From NCBI RefSeq assembly GCF_021432385.1, contig NZ_JAEACT010000002.1:949501-1013500 (forward strand): a stretch of 64,000 nucleotides of DNA. The letters run 5' to 3'. Shown here one piece after another: positions 42,449 to 51,840 of the stretch; within the stretch, counting starts at the first letter, position 1; each line of letters starts with the position of its first letter. The DNA comes from Clostridium hydrogenum (GTDB lineage Bacteria > Bacillota > Clostridia > Clostridiales > Clostridiaceae). Under the pieces are notes generated by a model that saw only the letters and a program-made list of their open reading frames with translations, ran no database searches and was not told where the DNA came from. A program made the translations under genes and the position numbers.

Positions 42449-43390
42449 ATGTCAAAAATAATATTAATTATAGTTTTAGTAATAGTATTATTCATTATTT
42501 TAAGTTGTTTAAAAGTTGTTACGACAGGTTATGTTTTTATAGTTGAAAGACTTGGTCAATATCATAGAACACTTCAACCAGGTTGGAATTTTATGATTCC
42601 ATTTGTGGACTATGTAAGGGCAAAAATTTCAACTAAGCAGCAAATTTTGGATATAGAACCTGAGAATGTAATTACAAAGGATAATGTTAAGATATCTATA
42701 GACAATGTTATATTCTATAAGGTTATGAATGCAAGGGATGCTGTTTATAATATTGAAAGCTTTAAATCAGGTATTATATATTCTACAATAACGAACATGA
42801 GAAACATAGTTGGTAATATGACCCTTGATGAAGTTTTATCAGGAAGAGATAAAATAAACCAAGAATTACTTCTAGTTGTAGATGAAATTACAGATGCATA
42901 TGGAATAAAAATTCTTTCTGTTGAAATAAAAAATATAATTCCACCAGCTGAAATACAACAGGCAATGGAAAAACAAATGAGAGCAGAAAGAGATAAGAGA
43001 GCAACTATACTTCAAGCTGAAGGTCAAAAACAATCAGATATAGCTAGAGCTGAAGGTGAAAAGCAAGCCAAAATACTTCAAGCTGAAGCTGAAAAGCAAG
43101 CAAACATAAAACGTGCAGAAGGTCTTAGAGAATCTCAACTTCTTGAAGCAGAAGGTAAAGCAAAAGCTATTGAAAAGGTTGCAGGAGCAGAAGCAGCTGC
43201 AATACAAGTTGTTAATACAGCTATTATACAATCTGGAACAAATGAAACTGTTATAGCATTAAAACAAGTTGATGCGCTTAAGGAAATGGCTAAAAATCCA
43301 GCTAATAAACTTATACTTCCAAATGAAACTTTATCATCTTTTGGAAGCATAGCAGCTATAGGAGATCTTCTTAAAAAAGACTCTAAATAA
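42449..43390 (+). CDS. SPFH/stomatin-like protein (QmcA/HflK-type)
   Basis: 313 residues. One N-terminal membrane segment (~residues 3-23), then the SPFH/band 7 domain (FIVERLGQYHRTLQPGWNFM, ISTKQQILDIEP, VITKDNVKISIDNVIFYKV). The coiled-coil after residue 175 is made of repeated E-K-Q-A units (AEGQKQSDIARAEGEKQAK, ILQAEAEKQANIKRAEG). It forms oligomers at the inner membrane leaflet and is operonic with NfeD. GGGGAG precedes ATG. Confidence 0.95.
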   Translation: MSKIILIIVLVIVLFIILSCLKVVTTGYVFIVERLGQYHRTLQPGWNFMIPFVDYVRAKISTKQQILDIEPENVITKDNVKISIDNVIFYKVMNARDAVYNIESFKSGIIYSTITNMRNIVGNMTLDEVLSGRDKINQELLLVVDEITDAYGIKILSVEIKNIIPPAEIQQAMEKQMRAERDKRATILQAEGQKQSDIARAEGEKQAKILQAEAEKQANIKRAEGLRESQLLEAEGKAKAIEKVAGAEAAAIQVVNTAIIQSGTNETVIALKQVDALKEMAKNPANKLILPNETLSSFGSIAAIGDLLKKDSK

Positions 43391-43467
43391 AGTTAAAAAG
43401 GGCTGTGGCACAAAATTATTTAATATGCAAATTTTAAATATTACGAACAAAGGTGTAGTGCAAAACC

Positions 43468-43726
43468 AAATAACAAGGGACAGATACATTAAAAATAATG
43501 TGGTCTACGAGTATCTCTAAATCTTAAATAAAATTAATAAACCTAAGTGGCAAATTTCCCGAAAACTTAAGAACTTTCAATAACTCGCTGAGAGGCTGCT
43601 CAAACAATTGAAAGTTCTAAAGTTTTCAAAAAATTCCCCACTAAGGTTTATACAATTTTATTTAAAATATTTCTTCGACACTCGTATACTACATCATTTT
43701 TTAATGCACCTGTCCCTTGTTATTTT
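43468..43726. repeat. 259-bp palindromic element, family C copy 2
   Basis: The outer arms AAATAACAAGGGACAG (43468 on) and CTGTCCCTTGTTATTT (43710 on) are inverted. The interior (AACCTAAGTGGCAAATTTCC, GAACTTTCAATAACTCGCTG, TTGAAAGTTC, CCCACTAAGGTTT, TTTTATTTAAAATATTT) matches 6181-6440. The segment 43392-43443 (GTTAAAAAGGGCTGTGGCAC, TTATTTAATATGCAAA) is similar to 46661-46710. No gene is seen in 43391-44008 other than repeats and the next gene's promoter. Confidence 0.85.
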
Positions 43727-44008
43727 GATATTTATACCACACCTTTATTTCCAATGTTTAAATAAGTTTATATTACAAAATTTGAAATAAGAAGCTTTTT
43801 ATACTTAAACTAGTTTCAATAGGTATTATAAAGAAAGGTTGAATTTAATATTTAAATGATTATAATTAGTATTATATAATATATGGGAAAAATAGAAAAA
43901 TATGTACAAAATTTTTTATGAGGATTTTTTTAAATAAACTATATAGTTTATTTTTTTTGAAAAGTCTGATAAAATAATTAATAAAAGAAAAGCTTAGGGG
44001 GAATTCTA

Positions 44009-45520
44009 TTGAAGATATTAATGTTATCATGGGAGTATCCACCAAAAAATATTGGAGGATTATCAACACATGTTTATAATTTATCCCACGCACTACAAAA
44101 ACTTGGATGTGAAGTGCATGTTATAACTTGTGAGGAAGGTACTGCACCTGTAGAAGAAAATGACGAAGGCGTATATGTCCACAGGGTGGCTCCATACAAC
44201 ATAGAAACTGATGATTTTACAAAATGGGTTATGCATTTAAATTTTGCAATGATTGAGGAAGCTATAAGATTAATTAGAAAAATAGGAAAAATAGATGTAA
44301 TTCATGCCCACGATTGGTTATCTGCATATTGTGCAAAAGTATTAAAGTGGTCGTATAAGATACCCTTAGTATGTACTATACATGCTACGGAAGAGGGCAG
44401 AAATAATGGAATAAGAACAGAAATGCAAAGATATATTTCATCAGCGGAATGGATGCTTAGCTATGAAGGATTAAAGGTAATGGCATGCAGCAATTATATG
44501 AAAAACGAAATAATTAAAACTTTTGCTGTGCCAGAGGAAAAAGTATGGATGATTCCAAATGGTGTAAATACAAAAGAGTTTGACTTTGAATTTAATTGGC
44601 TTCAGTTTAGAAGAAGATACGCAAACGATGATGAAAAAATAGTGTTTTTTATAGGAAGACATGTGTTTGAAAAAGGAATACAACTGATTGTAAATGCGGC
44701 ACCAGCTATAGTAGAAGGTTATAATAAAGTTAAGTTTATTATAGCAGGAACGGGCCCTATGACAGAAGAACTTGAGAGTAGAATTAAAAACATGGGATTA
44801 GAAGATAAATTTTTATTTACAGGTTATATGAACAATGATAGTAGAAATAAGCTTTATAAAGTAGCAAATGTTGCAGTTTTTCCTTCATTGTATGAGCCTT
44901 TTGGTATAGTTGCAATTGAAGCAATGATTGCAGGGTGTCCGGTGGTTGTGTCAGATACTGGTGGTTTTAGTGAAATTGTAGAGCATAAAGTTAATGGTAT
45001 GAAGATGATAAACGGAAATTCGGAAAGTTTAAAAGATAATGTTTTAGAGCTTTTTTATAATGAAGAATTATCAAAAAATATAAGAGAAAATGCAAAGAAA
45101 ACTGTAGAAGAAAAATATACCTGGGACATGGCGGCTAACCTTACTATGAGAATGTATGATAGTGTTAGGGAAGAAGTAAAAGGCACAGAATGGGAATTTA
45201 ATGAAGAAACTATTACAGGTAAAGTAAAAAGAACTGATGAAGTTAAAGAAACTGAAAAAGAAGTTAAGGTTAAACGTACTACAAGAAAGAGAACAAGTAA
45301 AGTTGCTTCAAGTGTTAAAACTGATAAAACGTTAGAAGCTTCAGAAAAAGATAAGAAACCTTTAGATGAAAAAACCAAAGAGGAAAAAAGCGTTAAACCA
45401 AAAAGGACATATAAGAGAAAAACAGTAAACAGTGAATCCGAAGTTAAAAAAGAAGAAGCTGTACTACCAAAGACAACTGCTAGGAAGAGGACCACTAGAA
45501 AAAAGAAAGAAGAACTTTAA
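44009..45520 (+). CDS. GT4-family glycosyltransferase with a lysine-rich C-terminal tail
   Basis: 503 residues. Residues 1-390 are a GT4 fold: MLSWEYPPKNIGGLSTHVYN at the N-terminus, then FFIGRHVFEKGIQLIVNAAP, AGTGPM and the nucleotide-sugar motif SLYEPFGIVAIEAMIAGCPV. It resembles glycogen/starch synthase-like and sucrose-synthase-like glucosyltransferases; the acceptor is unknown. Residues ~395-503 are low complexity with KRTTRKRTSK, PKRTYKRKT and ARKRTTRKKK, unlike the catalytic part. TTG start with GGGGGAA upstream. The tail resembles histone H1-like sequence and may bind anionic polymers or membranes. Confidence 0.92.
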   Translation: MKILMLSWEYPPKNIGGLSTHVYNLSHALQKLGCEVHVITCEEGTAPVEENDEGVYVHRVAPYNIETDDFTKWVMHLNFAMIEEAIRLIRKIGKIDVIHAHDWLSAYCAKVLKWSYKIPLVCTIHATEEGRNNGIRTEMQRYISSAEWMLSYEGLKVMACSNYMKNEIIKTFAVPEEKVWMIPNGVNTKEFDFEFNWLQFRRRYANDDEKIVFFIGRHVFEKGIQLIVNAAPAIVEGYNKVKFIIAGTGPMTEELESRIKNMGLEDKFLFTGYMNNDSRNKLYKVANVAVFPSLYEPFGIVAIEAMIAGCPVVVSDTGGFSEIVEHKVNGMKMINGNSESLKDNVLELFYNEELSKNIRENAKKTVEEKYTWDMAANLTMRMYDSVREEVKGTEWEFNEETITGKVKRTDEVKETEKEVKVKRTTRKRTSKVASSVKTDKTLEASEKDKKPLDEKTKEEKSVKPKRTYKRKTVNSESEVKKEEAVLPKTTARKRTTRKKKEEL

Positions 45521-45647
45521 GATACCGTAATTGTAAATTATAGAAATATTTAATCCTCTCTTTTCATATTGCATAAAATTAATCTAACTTGGTTAAACTT
45601 TATATGTTTATATAAGTTAATCTATTTTAAGAGAGGAGACATATTAA

Positions 45648-46022
45648 ATGGCAAGAAACACGGATGGTGAGAGAGAAACACATTCAGGCAACAGTTTTGT
45701 TGGATGGATAATAAGATTGGTACTTTTTGCAGTTGTTTTAGGTATAACTTCATATTTGACACCTGGATTTTCAATAAGGGGATTTTGGACATTTGTAATT
45801 GCTTCAGTGGTAATTACTGTATTGGATTATATTGTTGAGGCAGTTATGGGAGTTGATGCGTCACCTTTTGGAAAGGGATTTAAGGGGTTTGTAATTTCAG
45901 TTATAATAATATATTTTACGCAATACCTAATTCCTAATATGAGTGTATCAATCTTAGGTGCAATCCTAGCTGCACTTGTTATTGGTGTAATTGATGCTAT
46001 TATACCTGGAAGGGTTATGTAA
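45648..46022 (+). CDS. YvlD-like membrane protein (phage holin-family IV)
   Basis: 124 residues with four hydrophobic segments: ~22-40, 48-68, 78-95 and 98-118. The pattern (LVLFAVVLGITSYLTPGF, ASVVITVLDYIVEAVMG, FVISVIIIYFTQYLIPNM) fits the PF04020/YvlD group of small membrane proteins found with envelope-stress genes. GGAGAC precedes ATG by ~6 bases. Nine leader bases that include this binding site (45629-45637) are complementary to 45554-45562. Confidence 0.88.
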   Translation: MARNTDGERETHSGNSFVGWIIRLVLFAVVLGITSYLTPGFSIRGFWTFVIASVVITVLDYIVEAVMGVDASPFGKGFKGFVISVIIIYFTQYLIPNMSVSILGAILAALVIGVIDAIIPGRVM

Positions 46023-46028
46023 AATTAA

Positions 46029-46071
46029 TAATAATAAAAAAGCACTTATTTGAGTGCTTTTTTATTATTAT
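46029..46071. terminator. Bidirectional terminator
   Basis: AAAAAAGCACT and AGTGCTTTTTT are perfect arms around TATTTG, extended by AATAATA/TATTATT. U-runs occur on both strands. The stop codon of the minus-strand flavin reductase gene (46046) lies in the hairpin. Confidence 0.93.
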
Positions 46072-46648
46072 TTTTTCTTTTATTTTTCTTTTTAACAGAA
46101 TAGCCAAAAGAGCCTAGAGGTTTATCTGTTAAACCATAATATTCACCATGATTATAGCATATAAGATTTGCTTTATTAAAGCAGATTTTATTATTTGAAT
46201 CTAATAAACTTTCATCTACTTTTACATTTAAAACTTCAAGCAAGAATAGATCATGTGTTCCAAGAGGAGTTATCGATTTAACTTTGCATTCTAAAGCTAC
46301 TGGGGAGTCTTTTAAGGAAGGTGTAGATATAGAGATACCTTCTTCTAATGATAAATTCCAATGCTTGATTTTATCCTCCTTTTTACCGGAAACAACACCA
46401 CAATAGTCTACAATTTTAACCATATTTCTTGTGGGAAGATTTATAACACATTCACCACTTTCTTTAATATATTCATAAGAAAGCCTTTCTGGTCTTACAC
46501 CAATTGCAACAATAGGGTCTTTAGTGCAGACAGTACTTACCCATCCAACTGTAAAAATATTCAGCTTATTAGCTTTGTTTTTAGAAGTAATAAGAACTAC
46601 AGGGGTAGGATTTAACATAACGCTGCCTTTAAAATTTAATTTTTTCAT
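46046..46648 (-). CDS. Flavin reductase-family (FMN-binding split-barrel) protein
   Basis: 200 residues. The family pattern is PTPVVLITSKNKANKLNIFT, VSTVCTKDPIVAIGVRPERL and CVINLPTRNM, then GSFGYSVKKK near the end. Flavoredoxin-like members bind FMN and supply reduced flavin, or serve in oxygen detoxification. The last ~15 residues are a basic tail (KKKNKRKNNNKKALK) encoded through the terminator, a possible extension created by the hairpin. ATG at 46648 follows GGAGG by ~7 bases. Confidence 0.9.
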   Translation of the reverse strand: MKKLNFKGSVMLNPTPVVLITSKNKANKLNIFTVGWVSTVCTKDPIVAIGVRPERLSYEYIKESGECVINLPTRNMVKIVDYCGVVSGKKEDKIKHWNLSLEEGISISTPSLKDSPVALECKVKSITPLGTHDLFLLEVLNVKVDESLLDSNNKICFNKANLICYNHGEYYGLTDKPLGSFGYSVKKKNKRKNNNKKALK

Positions 46649-46668
46649 TTATATCCTCCAGTTAAAAT

Positions 46669-46750
46669 GGGGCTGTCGCATTAAGATTATTTAATACGTA
46701 ATTTTTAAGATTTGTGTATAAACTAATTTTGTGCGACAGCCCCCTTTTTT
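46669..46750 (+). terminator. Terminator-like hairpin upstream of yibE-like gene
   Basis: GGGGCTGTCGCA (46669-46680) pairs with TGCGACAGCCCC (46732-46743), then TTTTTT. The left arm plus following bases (TTATTTAATA) resemble 43392-43443, so it is a dispersed hairpin rather than a gene-specific one. It could isolate the divergent promoters. Confidence 0.65.
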
Positions 46751-46874
46751 CACATCATCCTATATTTTAACATAACGTTAATAATTTAAAAATACCTTTT
46801 TTTAGCACTAATACTATGGTATATTAAAGAAAAATAAATATATAAATTTAAAATAATGCGTATGGAGCGGTAGA

Positions 46875-48101
46875 ATGAAGAAATTTCAAAACAACAAAAT
46901 GCTAAAATATATAGGGAGAAATATAAAGAATTTTACAAATAAAAAAACTTTAAAGTATGCAGGTATAGGATGCATAGTAATTTGTTTATTTCTACTATGT
47001 AATTTTTTGTTTTCAGGAATAAATGATGATAATGCAGAAATACATGGAAAAGTTATTAAAGTAATTAATGGTTCAAGTGTTAAAAATAGTGCTGCGAAGA
47101 TTAATTCTAAAAGTAACACTTTAGCTAGGAATTACGTTATGGTGAAAATATTAAATGGTGATCATAAGGGCGAAACTGTAAAAATGGATAACCTTGTTAA
47201 TGATAAAACTTATCACCAATCATTTGCTAAAAAGGGGGATGAAGTACTTATCAATATTGATGAAGATAATAAAGGGCATATTAAAAGCACTTCATATATA
47301 TATGATATTGTAAGATATAAATATATATATATGCTTGCGATTATTTTTGTACTGCTTTTAGTTGTAGTAGGAAGGGGAAAAGGTTTAAAATCTATAGTAG
47401 GACTTGCAATAACTGGAGTTGCAGTTCTAAAGATAATGATACCTCTTATAATTGCAGGCTTTAACCCAATAGTAGTATCCGTAATTATATGTGTTTTTGT
47501 GAGTATTTTAAATTTACTTATTATTAGTGGGAGAAATAGAAAAACATTTGCAGCAATAATAGGTACTTGTATGGGTGTTGCAATTGCGGCTATTATTGCA
47601 ACTATAAGTATAAATCTTTTAGGACTAACAGGATTTACAGATGAAGAAGAGCAGATGATGATATACATATCACAAAATACTAATTTTAATTTTAGTGGGC
47701 TATTGTTTGCAGGAGCATTAATGGGAGCACTTGGAGCGGTTATGGATGTAAGTATATCCATAGCATCTTCTATAAATGAAATTAATGAACAAAAGAAAAT
47801 GAGTATAATAGAACTATTTAAATCAGGCATGAATGTTGGAAAGGATATAATGGGGACTATGGCAAATACGCTTATATTAGCTTATGTTGGTGGAGCTATG
47901 TACATCATTATATGGATTTCATCTTACGATTTGCCATTGCACAGAATTTTAAATCAAGATGTTATAGCTTCTGAGGTTGTGAAAACTCTTGCAGGAAGTA
48001 TTGGACTTGTTTTAACAATACCACTTACTGCTATTTGTGCAGCTCTCATATTTAAATGGGAAGAAAAGCATGAATTAAAAAAGAAAGTTGATGATATTTA
48101 A
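46875..48101 (+). CDS. YibE/F-family multipass membrane protein
   Basis: 408 residues. A first membrane helix (~31-50), an extracytoplasmic OB-like segment (~51-150: VMVKILNGDHKGETVKMDNL) and about seven helices from residue ~155. The signature GALMGALGAVMDVSISIASS lies in the C-terminal half. Transport of a peptide or ion is suggested for the family but not proven. It is 15 bp upstream of the response regulator gene, so an operon with the two-component system is probable. GGAG lies 7 bases before the ATG. Confidence 0.9.
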   Translation: MKKFQNNKMLKYIGRNIKNFTNKKTLKYAGIGCIVICLFLLCNFLFSGINDDNAEIHGKVIKVINGSSVKNSAAKINSKSNTLARNYVMVKILNGDHKGETVKMDNLVNDKTYHQSFAKKGDEVLINIDEDNKGHIKSTSYIYDIVRYKYIYMLAIIFVLLLVVVGRGKGLKSIVGLAITGVAVLKIMIPLIIAGFNPIVVSVIICVFVSILNLLIISGRNRKTFAAIIGTCMGVAIAAIIATISINLLGLTGFTDEEEQMMIYISQNTNFNFSGLLFAGALMGALGAVMDVSISIASSINEINEQKKMSIIELFKSGMNVGKDIMGTMANTLILAYVGGAMYIIIWISSYDLPLHRILNQDVIASEVVKTLAGSIGLVLTIPLTAICAALIFKWEEKHELKKKVDDI

Positions 48102-48116
48102 GGAGATGGAGAAGTT

Positions 48117-48788
48117 ATGGAAAAAATACTTGTAGTAGAAGATGAAGAACGAATGAGAAAACTTGTAATGACATATTTAAAGAGAGAAAATTATGAGGTG
48201 CTGGAAGCTGGAGATGGAATTGAGGCAATTGATATTTTTAGAAGGGAAAATGTATCACTTGTGGTATTGGATATAATGATTCCATTAGTAGATGGTTTTA
48301 GGGTATGCAAAAGTATTAGAGAGCATTCGAGTGTACCAATAATACTTTTAACGGCTAAAAGCGAAGAGGAGGATAAATTATTAGGTTATGATCTCGGAGC
48401 AGATGATTATGTAACAAAACCATTCAGCCCTAAAGTTCTTGTTGCTAAAATCAAAGTTTTATTAAAAAGAACAAATTTCGTGGAGGTGGCTACAGAAAAC
48501 GACTATGATGGACTTGTTATAAATGAAGTTTCTCATGAAATTACTATAGATGGTAAGGAAGTATATTTATCACCAAAAGAATATGAACTTCTAATATATT
48601 TCTCAAGAAATAAAGGCATTGCCCTTACACGTGATAAAATTTTAGATAATGTTTGGGGAAATGATTATTATGGTGATCTTAGAACTGTTGATACACATGT
48701 AAAAAGACTTAGAGAAAAACTTCAAAATAAAGCACACCTTATAAGTACCGTAAGAGGCAGTGGTTATAAGTTTGAGGTGAAGAAATGA
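48117..48788 (+). CDS. OmpR/PhoB-family response regulator
   Basis: 223 residues. Receiver domain: KILVVEDEERMRKL, phosphorylation Asp in LVVLDIMIP (about residue 53), TAKSEEEDKL, VTKPFSPKVL. C-terminal winged helix: LSPKEYELLIYFSRNKGIAL, then RTVDTHVKRLREKL and GSGYKFE. GGAGATGGAG precedes the ATG. It overlaps the histidine kinase gene by 4 bp (ATGA), so they are translationally coupled. Phosphorylation by that kinase is the expected input. Confidence 0.97.
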   Translation: MEKILVVEDEERMRKLVMTYLKRENYEVLEAGDGIEAIDIFRRENVSLVVLDIMIPLVDGFRVCKSIREHSSVPIILLTAKSEEEDKLLGYDLGADDYVTKPFSPKVLVAKIKVLLKRTNFVEVATENDYDGLVINEVSHEITIDGKEVYLSPKEYELLIYFSRNKGIALTRDKILDNVWGNDYYGDLRTVDTHVKRLREKLQNKAHLISTVRGSGYKFEVKK

Positions 48789-50284
48789 AACTGAGGTTAA
48801 AAAAGAGTATAACAATAAAAATGTTTTCATTGACCCTTGTTTTTTTTACAATATTTATAATTTTTATTTTAGCATTTGAATCTATGTTCTTTCAGAAAAT
48901 ATATGAGAATAAAAGAAAAGATAATTTAAATAAAGCTGCAGATAACTTTAAATCTTACTATAATAACAAGATGAAAAGTATGACTTCAGATGATATAGCC
49001 AGCTATATGAAAAACTTTGAAGAAAAAAATGAATGTACAATAGCAATTTTAAATGAATATGGAAATCTTAAATATTTGACAAGTAAAACCAAAGAAGAAA
49101 GTGATCCTACAGATATAAATATAATTAAAGAAATAATGTATAAATGGGTTTCTGACCCTGGGTCTTTCATAGACATGAAAAGATCTGGGAAAAGTAAAAC
49201 TTATATTTTTGAAAGTAAAACTTATAATGTAAAAAATATAGTTTGTGTTGCACCTAATGTAGCGACAAATGAATATATATTCGCAATATCATCATTTTCA
49301 CCAATAACAGAAGCAGCATCTGTAATGCAGGGGATCTTTATATATATATTTATTGGAGGAATTATTCTAGTATTTATTTTATCATTTATATATTCAAATA
49401 TGATAACAAAGCCGCTTGTAAGGATTAATAATACTGCTTCAAAGATGGCTGAACTTAATTTTGAGGAAAAATGTGATGTTAGTTCAGATGACGAGATAGG
49501 AAGCCTTGGGAAAAGTTTGAATTTTCTTTCTGGAAACCTAAATTATGCATTAAACTCACTTAAAGCTGCAAATGAAAAGTTAAAGGAAGACATTGAGAAG
49601 GAAAAAGAACTTGAAAAAATGCGAAAGGAATTTGTTGCAGGTGTTTCTCATGAACTAAAAACTCCAGTTGGATTAATTGAAGGTTATGCAGAAGGGTTAA
49701 AGGATAATATAGTTACAGAGGAGGAGGACAGGGAGTATTATTTAAATGTGATTATAGATGAAGCTTCAAAAATGGGAAACTTGATCTCAGATATGCTTGA
49801 TTTATCACAACTTGAAAGCGGAAATTTTAAGCTAAATAAAGAAGTTATAGATATTGGTGATACAGTGTGGAAATCCTCTAAAAAGTATTATACATTATTT
49901 AGTGAAAAAGGAATTGATTTAGATATTAATGTTATTAATTTAAATGTAAATGCTGATAAATATAGAATTGAACAAGTATTAAATAATTATATAAACAATG
50001 CCATAAAGTATGCAAAGAACAAGATTAGTATAAACATGTTTGAAGAAGAAAATGAAATTAAGATAGAAGTAAATAATGATGGAGAGAAGATAGCCGAAGA
50101 GGAAATAGATAAAATTTGGGATAAGTTTTATAAAATTGATAAATCACGAAATAGAAAAATTGGAGGTACAGGGCTTGGACTTTCAATAGTAAAAAATATA
50201 GTAGAACTACATGGTGGAAAATGTGGCGCAGAAAACACAGATAATGGCGTTAAATTTTACTTTACCCTTAGGAAAATAGATTAA
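48785..50284 (+). CDS. Sensor histidine kinase
   Basis: 499 residues. Two membrane helices (~10-32 and ~182-205) bracket an extracytoplasmic sensor of ~150 residues of no known type. HAMP follows (ITKPLVRINNTASKMAELNF), then HisKA with FVAGVSHELKTPVGLIEGYA (phospho-His), and HATPase (NNYINNAIKYAK, GGTGLGLSIVKNIVELHG). The stop codon lies inside the terminator palindrome. Signals are inferred to be cell-envelope related because HtrA and LtaS are next. Confidence 0.97.
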   Translation: MKLRLKKSITIKMFSLTLVFFTIFIIFILAFESMFFQKIYENKRKDNLNKAADNFKSYYNNKMKSMTSDDIASYMKNFEEKNECTIAILNEYGNLKYLTSKTKEESDPTDINIIKEIMYKWVSDPGSFIDMKRSGKSKTYIFESKTYNVKNIVCVAPNVATNEYIFAISSFSPITEAASVMQGIFIYIFIGGIILVFILSFIYSNMITKPLVRINNTASKMAELNFEEKCDVSSDDEIGSLGKSLNFLSGNLNYALNSLKAANEKLKEDIEKEKELEKMRKEFVAGVSHELKTPVGLIEGYAEGLKDNIVTEEEDREYYLNVIIDEASKMGNLISDMLDLSQLESGNFKLNKEVIDIGDTVWKSSKKYYTLFSEKGIDLDINVINLNVNADKYRIEQVLNNYINNAIKYAKNKISINMFEEENEIKIEVNNDGEKIAEEEIDKIWDKFYKIDKSRNRKIGGTGLGLSIVKNIVELHGGKCGAENTDNGVKFYFTLRKID

Positions 50285-50344
50285 AACAAATATAAAAATA
50301 CAGCGTAAGCTTGCTTTTACGCTGTATTTTTATATTTGTTTTAA
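50281..50344. terminator. Bidirectional terminator, ~28-bp stem
   Basis: The arms (50281-50310 and 50315-50344; core ATACAGCGTAA and TTACGCTGTAT) are perfect complements with long A/U-rich flanks. The convergent histidine kinase and HtrA genes both place their stop codons inside the arms. Confidence 0.95.
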
Positions 50345-51651
50345 TCTGTTAATTTAAGTGATAAAGTTTTTGTACCATCATCTCTATAAACTTCAACTTT
50401 TACTACATCGCCTGAACTGAGAGCAGATTTAGCAGTATTTAATTCGGTAGAGTTAGTTACTTTTTTACCATTAAATTTAGTTATAATATCTCCAGCTTGA
50501 ATACCAGCTTTTTGAGCGGCACTAAAATCGTCAACCTGTGCAACATAAACTCCTGCTGGAAGACCATGTGCTTTTAATTCACTTGCAGGGTAGTCTTCAA
50601 TTTTTATTCCAAGCATTAGTAGAGGCTTTGTAAGACTTGCAATCTTAGGTTTTACTAAATCTATAGGAATTGCAAAACCGATTCCTTCTACACTTGTACT
50701 ACTGCTGTTACTGCTTCCAATTTTAGCACTATTTATACCTATTACTTGACCTAAAGAATTTACTAAAGCACCACCGCTGTTTCCTGGGTTTATAGCAGCA
50801 TCTGTTTGGATATAGGTTTGTTTTGCATTTGAATTTTCATCTGTTGATATTTGTCTATTAGTTGCACTTATAATACCAGAAGTTACTGAACCTAAAAGTT
50901 CTTCTCCTAAGGGATTACCTATTGCATAAACTGGATCACCGACATTCATGTTGCTTGAACTTCCAAGTTCTGCTATGCCAGGAACCTTTACATTATTATC
51001 AGTTATTTTTATTACGGCTAAATCCATGTTAGCATCGTAATTAACAACCTTTGCAGCAACCTGCTTTTTATTATTAAATATTACATTTATGGAACCAGAA
51101 CCAGACACTACATCAGATATTACGTGATAATTTGTTAAAATATAGCCTTGCGCATTTATTATTATACCGGACCCCATTCCATCTTGTTCTGTACTACCAC
51201 TATTACCATAAAAGCTATAAGGATCAGAGTTTTGACTTGAATCTACCATAGCTTTAGTTGAAACACCAACTACAGCAGGACCAACTTTTTTTGCTATTTG
51301 TGCTCCGGTTAAAGCTCCGCTTGTGCTTGAAACTGTTGAAGTTGCAGTTGCTTTAATTGTTGTATCTTGCGTAGCACTAGTATAATTTTGTGCTAAGCTT
51401 TGATATAGTGGTGTATTTTTAAATAAACCTGATTTTGGAAGCACGTATAATGAAGCAGCTGTTGATGCACTAGCTCCGACTATAGAACATACAAGACCTA
51501 CAACAATATATGAAGCAAATTTATTTTTTCTTTTTGGCTTCATTGGTGGAGTAAAATCATCTTCCACTGTATATTGAGCTGGTATGTTTAAATTTGAATT
51601 AGTATCATTGTTATTATCGTTGTTAAAATTGTTGTTATTAAAATTATCCAT
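50341..51651 (-). CDS. HtrA-like S1C serine protease
   Basis: 436 residues. An Asn-rich cytoplasmic N-terminus (NNNNFNNDNNNDTNSN-like), one membrane helix (~47-70), a trypsin-like domain with His ~176 (LTNYHVISDV), Asp ~210 (DMDLAVIKI) and Ser ~292 (NPGNSGGALVN), and a C-terminal PDZ domain (~350-436: AGIQAGDIITKFNGKKV). It is a membrane-anchored quality-control protease facing the outside. ATG 51651 is preferred: the in-frame TTG upstream overlaps GGAGG. Adjacent, convergent two-component genes suggest regulation by envelope stress. Confidence 0.96.
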   Translation of the reverse strand: MDNFNNNNFNNDNNNDTNSNLNIPAQYTVEDDFTPPMKPKRKNKFASYIVVGLVCSIVGASASTAASLYVLPKSGLFKNTPLYQSLAQNYTSATQDTTIKATATSTVSSTSGALTGAQIAKKVGPAVVGVSTKAMVDSSQNSDPYSFYGNSGSTEQDGMGSGIIINAQGYILTNYHVISDVVSGSGSINVIFNNKKQVAAKVVNYDANMDLAVIKITDNNVKVPGIAELGSSSNMNVGDPVYAIGNPLGEELLGSVTSGIISATNRQISTDENSNAKQTYIQTDAAINPGNSGGALVNSLGQVIGINSAKIGSSNSSSTSVEGIGFAIPIDLVKPKIASLTKPLLMLGIKIEDYPASELKAHGLPAGVYVAQVDDFSAAQKAGIQAGDIITKFNGKKVTNSTELNTAKSALSSGDVVKVEVYRDDGTKTLSLKLTD

Positions 51652-51840
51652 ATTTGTTACCTCCAAACAATTGACGTTTTCTATGCTTTAATATTAACTT
51701 CAATATGTGACATTTATGTGACAATTTTGTTTAAGTAATTTTAACAAAAAATATTTAAAAAAGTAACCATATAAGATTAATTTAACATTGAATTTGTCAT
51801 TAATTAATAGTACACTATTATGAGTAAGGGAGGAGTGCAA

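Noticed and set aside
47213-47830. 205-codon frame antisense to the yibE/F-like gene, and similar frames at 45055-45495 and 52239-52634
   Set aside because: They overlap well-supported genes, lack ribosome binding sites and have the composition expected of antisense shadows.
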